From contig NZ_RDSM01000001.1 in the NCBI RefSeq assembly GCF_004115155.1, positions 1,364,001 through 1,428,000 on the forward strand: DNA of 64,000 nt. Reading direction: 5' to 3'. Positions within the stretch are counted from its first letter, which is position 1; every line of letters begins with the position of its first letter. This DNA comes from Granulicella sibirica. Lineage in GTDB: Bacteria > Acidobacteriota > Terriglobia > Terriglobales > Acidobacteriaceae. Shown in pieces: positions 43,389 to 52,300 of the stretch. The position numbers and the translations under genes were made by a program. The notes beneath the pieces are model-generated. The model was not told the DNA's origin. It made no database searches and saw nothing but the letters and a program-made list of their open reading frames with translations.

Positions 43389-45983
43389 TTAGTTCCGGCT
43401 GGCGAGCCAGGCTTTGAGGCCGGGTTCTTCGTCGGCGCGGCGGCGGATGCAGTCGTTGATGCTGTCGATGGCCTTGGCGAGGGTACGTTCCGACGCGTCG
43501 ACGTGATGGGTAGCGAAGAAGCTCTGAACCTCGTCACGGCCCTGCACCGTGCAGAAGCTTCCGGTGGCACCGACGACACGGACGCCGGAGTTGGTGGTGA
43601 ACTGGGCGTGAACTTTATCCCAGTGCTGCTGGATGTAGTTCCAGGCGATGTCGCGGGTTTTGGGCTGACGGAGGAGCAGGGTGAAGAGGATCCAAGAATC
43701 CTGGTTGCGGACCTTGCCGGAGGAGGCGTAGTCGAGCGTGCGGATAACGAGGATGGGGGATTGGAAACGGGCGAGGGTGCGGAGCGCGTCGGACTGGAGG
43801 CCGGGGTCGGTGGCGTTCTCGGCGACGGCCTGGAGCTTGTCGTAGAGGGCTGAATCGCCATTGAGGGCGGAGACGGTGACGGCGGCATCGACGAGGGCGG
43901 CGTCGCTGGATTTGTGGGCGGTGAAGGCGTCGCCGGTGAGCACGTTTGCCTGAGCGAGGATGCTGGGGTCGCCGGCGACTCCGAGGCGCTGGAAGAGCGT
44001 GGTACGCCTCTCCTGCGCGTTGTAGGACTCGTGACCGCCGGGCTTGCCGATCATCGCGTAGATGGGGGCGAGTTCGCGGCGCAGGAGAGCGTCGATGTGG
44101 TCGGCGTCCTCGGGTGTGGCGATGCTGGCCTGGATGGTGGCGATCTTGCCGAGGGCGCTGTCGATGACGGAGGCGTCGGGATCGGCCTTGAAGGAGAGGG
44201 CGAGATCGAGGAAGTCGGCGATGGGCTGCTGGCCGGAGAGCACGAGGGCGTACTCGTCGCCGAGGAGACCCATGCGCTCGGTAGCGCTGAGGGAGTGCTC
44301 GGCGGAGGCGGCGATGGCCTTGCGCTGGGCAGGGGTGTAGGAGGTGCGGTAGTAGCCATGGTCGCCGGCGTTCGCGAAGAACAGCTTCGCTTTCGGCGCG
44401 AGCGGGAGCGTCGTCTGCTCCGGGGTGATCGGGGTGCAGATCTGCTTGCCGAGCTTGGCTGGGTTGTCGGGCTTGTCGCTCGCCTTTACGCAGACGGGGA
44501 TCGTCCACTTCTCGGTTGAGGCGCTGTCGGTGGGAGAGAGGAAGAAGCGCTTCTGGGTGACGGTGACGCTCCCCGCGGTCGCGTCGCCAAAGATGAGGAG
44601 AGGCACGCCGGGCTGGTCGATGAAGCTGGCCATGATCTTGTCGATGGGCTGGTGCGAGGTTGCTGCCTGGGCATTCCAGAAGTCCTCGGCGGTAGCGTTG
44701 GCGTAGAGGTGGGCCTGGAGGTAATTGTGAACACCCTGGCGAAAGAGTTCTTCGCCGAGGTAGCTCTCGACCATGCCGATGACAGAGCCGCCCTTGCCGT
44801 AGGAGATGCCGTCGAAGAGTTCGTTGATCTGGTCGGGAGTGCTGGTTTCCTTGGCGCGGATGGCGTGGGTGGTGGGCTGCGCATCGAGGTTCAAGGTGCT
44901 GTCGAGGGTCGTGGCGACGTCCTGGGGGAAGTTCCACTCCGGGTGCCACTTGGCGACGGGCTTGTTCTCCATCCAGTTGGCGAAGCCCTCGTTGAGCCAG
45001 AGATTGTCCCACCACTGCATGGTGACCATGTCGCCGAACCACTGATGAGCCATCTCGTGGGCAACGACGGAGGCGACGCCTTTTTTCGCGTTGACGCTTG
45101 CGTTCTTGTCGACGAGGAGATCGGTCTCGCGGTAGGTGATGCAGCCGAAGTTCTCCATGGCGCCAGCTTCGAAGTCGGGCAGGCCGATGAGGTCGAGCTT
45201 GGGCATGGGGTACTTGATGCCGAAGTACTTGTCGTAATAGGGCAGGATGTACTCGGCGGCTTCGAGGGCGAAGTGGGTGAACTGGATCTTGTCCGGCGTG
45301 GAGCAGACGCGGATGGGTACGCCGTCGGCCTTGCCGGTGATGCATTGGAAGTCGCCGACGAGGAAGGCGACGAGATACGTCGACATCTTCGGCGTCGTCG
45401 CGAAGGTGAGGGTGTGCTTCCCTGCCGCGGCGGGCTTGTCGGAGATCATGGCTCCATTGGCGATGACGGTATCGGGGACGTCGACGGTGAGCGAGAGGTC
45501 GTAGGTGGCCTTGAGGGCGGGCTCATCGAAGCTCGGGAAGGCGCGCCGGGCGTCGGTCGGCTCGAACTGCGTGACGGCGTAGTTGCGGGTCTTGGTCTTC
45601 GAGAGATAGAAGCCACGGAGCTTGTCGTTGAGGATACCCGTGAAGGCGATGGCAAGATGAACCGGCCCGGCGGCGAGCGGCTGGGCGAAGCTGAAGGTGG
45701 CCTGCTCCTTATCCTTGTCGTATCTGACGGTTCCGCTTTGCCCGCCTGCGGAGACGGACGCGATCTCAATCTCGGACGAGTTCAGGGTGATGGTGCTCGA
45801 GGAAGCATCGAGCGTCAGGTCGATGGTCTCGTTACCGGCGAAGGTCGCGGCCTTGAGATCGGGGGTCAGCGCGAGGGTGTAGTGCTCGGGATGGACGCCG
45901 CCGGGGAGGCGCTGTGCTTCGGAATTGGATGCGAAGGAAGCGAGGGCAAACGACAGGGCAAGGAGGGTGGAGCGGAGATACAT
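43389..45983 (-). CDS. Exported M1-family aminopeptidase
   Basis: The protein (864 residues) has a signal peptide (STLLALSFALASFASNSEAQ) and the full M1 layout: an N-terminal beta-saddle, a thermolysin-like catalytic domain and a C-terminal helical ERAP1-type domain. The exopeptidase motif GAMEN (274-278) and the zinc site HEMAHQW (His309, His313) with Glu332 in NEGF are intact. It removes N-terminal residues from peptides, probably in the periplasm. It follows the DUF6624-like gene on the same strand by 48 bp, so they may be co-transcribed. Confidence 0.93.
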   Translation of the reverse strand: MYLRSTLLALSFALASFASNSEAQRLPGGVHPEHYTLALTPDLKAATFAGNETIDLTLDASSSTITLNSSEIEIASVSAGGQSGTVRYDKDKEQATFSFAQPLAAGPVHLAIAFTGILNDKLRGFYLSKTKTRNYAVTQFEPTDARRAFPSFDEPALKATYDLSLTVDVPDTVIANGAMISDKPAAAGKHTLTFATTPKMSTYLVAFLVGDFQCITGKADGVPIRVCSTPDKIQFTHFALEAAEYILPYYDKYFGIKYPMPKLDLIGLPDFEAGAMENFGCITYRETDLLVDKNASVNAKKGVASVVAHEMAHQWFGDMVTMQWWDNLWLNEGFANWMENKPVAKWHPEWNFPQDVATTLDSTLNLDAQPTTHAIRAKETSTPDQINELFDGISYGKGGSVIGMVESYLGEELFRQGVHNYLQAHLYANATAEDFWNAQAATSHQPIDKIMASFIDQPGVPLLIFGDATAGSVTVTQKRFFLSPTDSASTEKWTIPVCVKASDKPDNPAKLGKQICTPITPEQTTLPLAPKAKLFFANAGDHGYYRTSYTPAQRKAIAASAEHSLSATERMGLLGDEYALVLSGQQPIADFLDLALSFKADPDASVIDSALGKIATIQASIATPEDADHIDALLRRELAPIYAMIGKPGGHESYNAQERRTTLFQRLGVAGDPSILAQANVLTGDAFTAHKSSDAALVDAAVTVSALNGDSALYDKLQAVAENATDPGLQSDALRTLARFQSPILVIRTLDYASSGKVRNQDSWILFTLLLRQPKTRDIAWNYIQQHWDKVHAQFTTNSGVRVVGATGSFCTVQGRDEVQSFFATHHVDASERTLAKAIDSINDCIRRRADEEPGLKAWLASRN

Positions 45984-46031
45984 CGGGTGAAGCCTTCTTT
46001 CAGGGGTGGGACAAATCCAGGGAATATTGGG

Positions 46032-46748
46032 CTACTTTGCCGCAGGCGGCGTCGCGCTCACAATCTGGTTAGACGCTTTGAGGTGGTAGATGTGTTCGAG
46101 CATGTCGCGATAAACATCCATGGGAGGCAGGAGGACCTGGGCGCGGCGTTGATCGAGCGAGGCCGGATCCTCGACAGCGTACATCGCCATCGCTCCATTG
46201 ACGAACTTGAACTGCGAGCCGTAGCGCTGCAACTGGCCGGTGGCAACGAGCTCCTTGTCGACGACGAGGGCGAGGGTTGAGCCATCAATCTTGCCGGAGT
46301 CGGCAAGGGTTTCGAGTTGCGGGAGAATGCTTCGCTGCCACGCGTGGTCGGGGGTGTGGGTGAGGATGAGCATGGCGGCGTTCGAGGCGTCGATGCCGAC
46401 GAGACGGATGGTCGGCCAGCCCTTGGCGTAGAAGATCTGCTTGAGCTGATCGGTGAGGTCCTGGTCGATGCTGGCCAGGTTCGTGGCGATCTGACCCTGG
46501 AGCCCGGTCGAACCGGCGCGAAAGCCGCGCGCCTCCTGGTCCTGCTGCTTCATGGCAAGGAGTTGGTCGCGCAGCACAGTGTCGGTGCCGGGGCCGTTTT
46601 GCTGGATGAGCGCCTCGTGCCGTCTCGCCATATCCTGTTGCCAAGCGGGTTGCACTGCCGGTTGCTGTTGGGCTTCCTGCGCTGTTGCGAGGGGCGAAGC
46701 AGGGGCGCAAAACGCCAGCGAGAGAAGAAGCACGGCACGCAAAGACAT
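46032..46748 (-). CDS. Exported DUF6624-like protein
   Basis: The protein (238 residues) has a signal peptide (LRAVLLLSLAFCAPASPLATAQ) and a region resembling DUF6624: MARRHEALIQQ, AKGWPTIRLVGIDASNAAMLILTHTPDHAWQRSILPQLETLADSGKI, ALVVDKELVATGQLQRYGSQF. In that family the pattern GWP-x-x-x-x-VG with a later His and YG-x-Q is shared, but no function is known. The body is soluble and helical. It is followed by the M1 aminopeptidase gene 48 bp downstream. Family assignment is from memory of the pattern, so moderate confidence. Confidence 0.68.
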   Translation of the reverse strand: MSLRAVLLLSLAFCAPASPLATAQEAQQQPAVQPAWQQDMARRHEALIQQNGPGTDTVLRDQLLAMKQQDQEARGFRAGSTGLQGQIATNLASIDQDLTDQLKQIFYAKGWPTIRLVGIDASNAAMLILTHTPDHAWQRSILPQLETLADSGKIDGSTLALVVDKELVATGQLQRYGSQFKFVNGAMAMYAVEDPASLDQRRAQVLLPPMDVYRDMLEHIYHLKASNQIVSATPPAAK

Positions 46749-46764
46749 GTTTCCAGTGTACCGT

Positions 46765-46802
46765 TCAGGCGGACAGGAGCTGGTCAGGCGGGCAGGAGCT
46801 GG
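46765..46802. repeat. Tandem 19-bp duplication over the methyltransferase stop codon
   Basis: Two direct copies of a 19-bp unit (46765-46783 and 46784-46802) differ by one base. The second copy carries the end of the methyltransferase gene and its stop (46784-46786); the first copy lies just past it and repeats the stop in the same frame offset. Confidence 0.85.
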
Positions 46803-47509
46803 CTGGGCGTCTTGAGCCTGGTCACGGTGACGCGGGCCGGAAACTCCTCCGCTGGGACCGCTTCGCCGATCCCCGCAGCCAGAACGCAGGCCTGCCAGTC
46901 GTCTACCGTAAAGGCGCGCCGAATTGAGATGAGGCCGTCCGAGATGATGATCGGGTGCCAGGGCGCCACGGCTCCGAGAAGGCGGAAGAGACGGTAGGGA
47001 TTCGGGTGGCGATGGAGGTCGTTGACGAACCAGCCAAGGCGGGCATTCCGCTCCATCCAGTTGAGGAAGCGAATGATGTCGTGGTTCTCAAGGTGATGCG
47101 TGAAATGCGCGCTGAGAATGACGTCGATAGGCTGGAGCGGCTCGTACGCAAAGACATCTGAGACGACGTATTCGATGGGGGGCGTCGTGTTGGGGAACTC
47201 GCGCGCGACATCGATGGCCCATGGGTTGAGATCGAGGCCGGTCAGCCGTACAGAGAGGCCGCGCTTAGCAGCCCATTTTGCGAGGCGCCGGAGCATGGAG
47301 CCATCGCCGCAGGCTACATCGAGGATATTGATCGGCTGCGTCGGATTGGTCGCGGCGATGCGGTTGAGAAAGTGAAGCGTTGCCCGGTGCGCGAGGACGA
47401 GGCGGCTCACCGAGTCCAGATCGTGCAGGCATCTTCGATACTCCCCGTAGGTCGAGAGCACGTCCATGCTCTCTTCGAGGTATGCGCGATGGCTGAGATC
47501 CATGGGCAT
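46784..47509 (-). CDS. Class I SAM-dependent methyltransferase
   Basis: The ATG at 47509 gives 241 residues (MPMDLSHRAYLEESMDVL). The open frame runs 99 codons further up, but that part has no methyltransferase similarity and crosses the start region of glpK, so it is not used. SAM-binding motif I is INILDVACGDGSMLRRLA, followed by VRLTGLDLNPWAIDVAR and a VILSAHFTHHLENHDIIRFLNWM segment. It resembles small-molecule O- or C-methyltransferases found next to polyketide genes, but no such gene is near. The acceptor is unknown. It is divergent from glpK with a 251-bp gap. Confidence 0.8.
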   Translation of the reverse strand: MPMDLSHRAYLEESMDVLSTYGEYRRCLHDLDSVSRLVLAHRATLHFLNRIAATNPTQPINILDVACGDGSMLRRLAKWAAKRGLSVRLTGLDLNPWAIDVAREFPNTTPPIEYVVSDVFAYEPLQPIDVILSAHFTHHLENHDIIRFLNWMERNARLGWFVNDLHRHPNPYRLFRLLGAVAPWHPIIISDGLISIRRAFTVDDWQACVLAAGIGEAVPAEEFPARVTVTRLKTPSQLLPA

Positions 47510-47760
47510 TTGATGGTTACGTTGGCTCAGGCAATCTGGTTTTGCCAAACTTCGGATTATGTTACGGGTGAACACGCTTCGATGGAAACATGGGCGGCTG
47601 AACAAACCGACTGGGCTTGCGCAACTTGGCTGCAACTGCGCTTTGCGCGTATGGTCAGAGGTTGCCGGTCGAAAGGCGCCTTCCTGCCGCGCTGAGTCCT
47701 CCGGCAACGGTTCGAGATCGTCTATCAAAGGCAGGGTAAATACGAGGAATGGAAACGAAC

Positions 47761-49257
47761 ATGGCCCAGTACGTCCTCTCACTCGACCAGGGAACCACAA
47801 GCTCACGTGCCATGCTTTTCGACCATGAGGGCAAGATCGCAGGTATTGCCCAGCATGAGTTCGAGCAGAAGTATCCGAACACAGGATGGGTCGAGCATGA
47901 TCCGATCGACATCCTTACTTCGCAATTGACGGCTGCCGTCGAGGTGCTTGCGCGGGCGCACGTTCGTCCACGGGATGTCGCTTCGATCGGCATCGCGAAC
48001 CAGCGCGAGACGACGATCGTGTGGGATCGCGAGTCTGGTAAGCCGGTTTATAACGCGATCGTCTGGCAGGATCGGCGGACGGCCGAGTTCTGCTCGCAGC
48101 TTCGCAATGACGGCAATGAGGAGATGATCCGGAACAAGACCGGGCTTCTGATCGACCCGTACTTCTCCGGAACGAAGATCACGTGGATTCTCGATAACGT
48201 TGATGGTGCGCGTGCGCTCGCCGAGCAAGGCAAGCTTGCGTTTGGGACCGTAGACTGCTGGCTGATCTGGAACCTGACCAGCGGGAAATGCCACATCACC
48301 GATCGGACTAATGCTTCGCGAACATTGCTATACAACATCGTCGAAGACAAGTGGGATGAGGACTTGCTCAGGCTGCTGCGGATTCCAGCGAGCATGATGC
48401 CGGAGGTGGTCTGGTCGAGCCAGAAGGTAGGCCGGGTGACGACCACCCTTGGGCTTGGCGATGTTGAGATCGCGGGGATCGCGGGTGATCAGCAGTCGGC
48501 CCTATTTGGACAGATGTGCGTCAATCCCGGCGATGCGAAGAACACGTATGGGACCGGGTGCTTCCTGCTGCAGAACATCGGGGACACGTTCACGCTCTCG
48601 AAAGAGCGGATGATTACGACGCTCGCCTGCACGACGAATCAGAAACTCCAGTACGCGCTCGAGGGGAGCGTGTTTATCGGTGGGGCGGTGGTGCAGTGGC
48701 TGCGGGACAAGATGCAGTTCTTCGAGGCGGCTCCGGACGTGGAGAAGATTGCGAAGTCGGTGGATAGCTCGAACAACGTCATCCTCGTGCCTGCATTCAC
48801 GGGACTTGGCGCGCCACACTGGGATCCTTACGCCGGTGGAATGATCATCGGGCTGCAGCGCTCGACCGAGATCGGCCACATTGCGCGGGCGGCGCTTGAA
48901 AGCATCGCTTTCCAGGTGACGGATGTACTTCGGGCGATGGACTCCGATACGGACTCGAAGATGACGAAGCTGAGGGCCGACGGTGGCGCGGCAGCGAACG
49001 ACATGCTGATGCAGTTCCAGGCAGATCTGCTTGGGGTTCCGGTCGAGCGTCCGGCGATTTTGGAGACCACTGCGCAAGGCGCGGCTTACCTTGCAGGGCT
49101 CGCGACGGGCTTCTGGGATAGCGTGGAGGAGATCGGCAAGACGCGTCCGGAGGGGCAGATCTTTACGCCGAAGGTCGATCGGGCTCTGGCGGAGAAGAAG
49201 TACGCCAAGTGGCAAGATGCGGTGCAGCGGTCGAAGGGTTGGAATAAAGAGAACTAA
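47761..49257 (+). CDS. glpK: Glycerol kinase
   Basis: The enzyme (498 residues) phosphorylates glycerol to glycerol-3-phosphate with ATP. The ATG at 47761 (MAQYVLSLDQGTTSSRAMLFD) fits the family start and has GGAA about 6 bases before; an ATG four codons earlier exists. Motifs of the FGGY family are clear: LDQGTTSSRA, IANQRETTIVWDRESGKPVYNAIVWQDRRTA, NRTNASRT-like TDRTNASRTLLYNI, AGDQQSALFGQMC, NTYGTGCFLL and LRADGGAAANDMLMQFQADLLGVPVERP. Together with glpF (facilitator) and glpD (dehydrogenase) at 54.2-56.5 kb it completes glycerol entry into glycolysis. A terminator follows at 49264. Confidence 0.96.
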   Translation: MAQYVLSLDQGTTSSRAMLFDHEGKIAGIAQHEFEQKYPNTGWVEHDPIDILTSQLTAAVEVLARAHVRPRDVASIGIANQRETTIVWDRESGKPVYNAIVWQDRRTAEFCSQLRNDGNEEMIRNKTGLLIDPYFSGTKITWILDNVDGARALAEQGKLAFGTVDCWLIWNLTSGKCHITDRTNASRTLLYNIVEDKWDEDLLRLLRIPASMMPEVVWSSQKVGRVTTTLGLGDVEIAGIAGDQQSALFGQMCVNPGDAKNTYGTGCFLLQNIGDTFTLSKERMITTLACTTNQKLQYALEGSVFIGGAVVQWLRDKMQFFEAAPDVEKIAKSVDSSNNVILVPAFTGLGAPHWDPYAGGMIIGLQRSTEIGHIARAALESIAFQVTDVLRAMDSDTDSKMTKLRADGGAAANDMLMQFQADLLGVPVERPAILETTAQGAAYLAGLATGFWDSVEEIGKTRPEGQIFTPKVDRALAEKKYAKWQDAVQRSKGWNKEN

Positions 49258-49263
49258 GGGCTG

Positions 49264-49301
49264 AAGCGATCCTCCGCAGCATGCACCGCCGAGGATCGCT
49301 T
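49264..49301. terminator. Bidirectional terminator between glpK and the TIG lipoprotein gene
   Basis: AAGCGATCCTC (49264-49274) pairs with GAGGATCGCTT (49291-49301); an 11-bp stem with a 16-base loop, then TCGTT on the forward side. It sits between two convergent stops (49257 and 49305). Confidence 0.78.
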
Positions 49302-49304
49302 TCG

Positions 49305-52300
49305 TTATTGCACCGACAGGGTGAGTGCGCTCGAATCCGTCGAACCGGGATTGCGGCATGTGATCGAGACCGTCGCCGCCGAGTTCACGTCCTGTGCCCC
49401 GACGGCTGCGGTGAGGTGCTGCGCGTCTACCCAGGTCGTGCTGAGGACAGTTCCGTTCCACAACACAGTCGCTCCCGGAAGGAAGCCGGAGCCAGTCAAG
49501 GTAAGCGTCTGATTTCCGCTTCCGACAGCGATGGTTGTTGTTCCGGTTGAGGTCAACGAAGGTGCGGGGTTGGTGGTTCCTTCGGCGGGAAGCACGAAGG
49601 GACCTCGCAGGAGCAGAATCTGGTTCGGAACTGTGCTGCCGAAGCTGGCAGGCAGGATATAGGCCAAGCCATCCTGCCCCCAGCGTGTCCCGATCACCCC
49701 TGAACCGATATTGCTGCTGGGGAACTGTAACTCGTCTTCCATGACGAAGTGCTGGTCATCGAAACGCTCAAGGAAGGTCAGCGCAGTTCCCGCAGTGTTG
49801 ATACCGATATTGAAGGATTTCTGCTCGGCCGCATATGGAATGACGCCGGCGCCGTAGAGACCCGTGCTGTATGGCCCAACCCCGAGCGGAAGGAGACCTA
49901 CCTGCGAGGGTGGAGTGGTCGATGGGTCGATGATCCCTCCGCCCGAAGCGTAGACGAGTCCGCGGTCCAGCGCGAAGGTGCCACCAAAGCCCCCGAAGCC
50001 GAGCAGCGTTGTGCCGTCGATCGGATGAATCCCGCTGGAGTCCAGCGAATAACGGTAGAACTCGGCACCCGTGGACTGGTTGTCATAGGTATAGAAGTGG
50101 GTCGCGTCCGCGAAAGTGACGTTGTTGAGCCCGGGATCGGAGTTCGTCCGGACGGTCGCTGTCGTCCCCGCGAAGTCGATGACGCCGACACCCGTTGCCG
50201 CCACCGCGGAATCCGTTCCTGGGACTGCGGCCAACCCGGTTGCAGCGGCGGGACCGCTTCCGAAGTAGGACGTGCTCTGCAGAGGAACGGTGAGATCCAG
50301 CGTTTGCGTCTTCAGGTTGAAGCGTCCGAGGCTCTTCGCTCCGCTTAGACCGATATAGAGGTAGTTGCCGGAGGTCGTCTCGGCGAGGAGATTCGGCTCA
50401 CTGCCGACAGAGATCGGCGTTCCGACGACACCGGTAGCAGGATCGACAGCCGCGAGGCTGTTGCCGGTCACCGACGTGGCCGTGCTCGGCAACGTGGTGT
50501 AGAGCTTGCGCGTGAAAGCGTCGTAGGTCATCGCGGTTGCCGGGAGGTTGAGCAGGTTGTAGACGCTCACCGTAAGCGAACCGGACAGACCTCCGCCCGG
50601 AGCCGCGGAGCTGACGGTCACCTGCCCCCATCCCATGGTCTTGATCAGGGAGGTGTCGACTGTGGCGGTCAACTGTGTCGCGCTCACAAACGTGGTCGGC
50701 AGAGCGCTTCCATTCCACAGAACGCTGGAGGCGGAGCTGAAGCCGCTGCCATTGACCGTGACGGTGAAGGTGGCGCCGCCGGCCGCGACGAAGTTCGGTG
50801 CGAGTTGCGTCACCGAAGGCTGAGCGCTGAACAGAGATCCGGTGACCACCGTGTCGGCGGTGACGCGGTTGTTGTTCATCGCCGGGTCGAAGCTCTGCGA
50901 GGCTGCCGTCGCGATGGTCTCGATGGTGCCCGAGAGGCTGGGGACACCGGTGAAGGTGACGGTCGCGGTGGCGTTGTTGGCGAGCGAACCAAGGTCGCAG
51001 TAGAGGACACCGCTCCCCGTGCAGGTTCCCTGCGACGACGTTACGGCGCCGATGGGGACGGAACCTGGAACGTTGAGGATGAGGGTCGCGCCGACTGCCG
51101 CATTCGGACCTGTGTTCGACACTGTGAACTGGTAGCTGAGGTTCGAACCGGTGGATGCGGTTGTGGCCACCTGGGCCGTGACCTTCAGGTCCGCGGGAGA
51201 GGCGCTCACGTCCTTCACGATCGGACCCTGCACCACGTACAGCTGGTTGCTGGCATGAAAGGCAAGTCCAGTCTGGCCCCAGCGAATGAGATCGGAACCT
51301 GACGAGGAGTAGGAGTTGACAACACCCACGCCCGCCACGGCGAGGCTCGCGACCGGGTTGAAGGTCGTCTCGTCAAAGGCCTGAATCTGGCCGGTGTTGG
51401 TGTAGTTGTTGAGGAGAACGAAGGCGCGATTCAGCGTCGAATCTGAAAAGATCGCCCCTGAGGCCGGGACCGGCGTTGTTGAGTAGGAGGATGCGGTGGA
51501 GAATTGGCCGAGCGTGGCGCCCGTCGTTGCATCTGCCGCAATGCCCGAGGGGAAGTACAGACGGCCGTTGTCGTACTGGAGGGTCGAACCGCTTCCGCTG
51601 GTACTCAGCTGCGTGATTCCCGTCACTCCGGTTGTGTCGACTGAAAGCTTGTAGAGGTAGCTCCCGATCGCCTCGGAGGAGACGTAGAGAGTGGAGGCTG
51701 AATCGCCAAACGCGAGTCCACCGACGTTGGAGGTGAAGTAGGTCTGCAATCCGCTGCTTGTGTTCGTTCTCGCAACGCCGGAATCAAAGATCGTGACCAC
51801 GCCGGCGCTGCTGTACACAGCGACCGCGTTAGGCTGGCCCGGAGGAATTGCGAGGGCCTTCGCGGTGAATGGAGGGTTGTAGACGCCTGGCCCTCCGCCG
51901 AGAGAGAACTGCACGCCCGCCGTGCCGGTCTGGAGGTTTACCTGACGGACCGCTCCGATACCGTCAAGACCAACAAATGCCTGCGTGCCGTCGTCCGAGA
52001 GGGCGAGCCGGTTGGGTTCGCTGCCGACGAAGATGGTCTTCTGAATGACGCCGGTATTGGGGTCGATGCCGATGAGGCTGTTGCCGATCGACGGACCACC
52101 CGATCCCGCGATGGTCGCGTAGATCAGGCTGTCTTTGGCGCTCCAGGCAATATCATTCACCGGGAGCGCAAGATAGGTGCTGAACGGCTGCACCGGAGGA
52201 GCCTGCCCGAGATTCTCGGGCGCGCTGATCCCGATGCTGGCGGTTCCGAGCGTCGCGATCAGAGCAGCCGGAACGGTCGCGACGATTTGCGATGAACTGG

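Noticed and set aside
43615..45345. 576-codon Arg/His-rich frame inside the aminopeptidase gene
   Set aside because: It is a same-strand +1 shadow with extreme Arg, His and Pro content.
44652..46280. Open frame of 542 codons antisense to the M1 aminopeptidase
   Set aside because: The composition is that of a reversed GC-rich gene; the aminopeptidase has all its catalytic motifs on the other strand.
47510..47806. N-terminal extension of the methyltransferase frame
   Set aside because: No similarity to methyltransferases, and it crosses the glpK start region; the ATG at 47509 fits the family.
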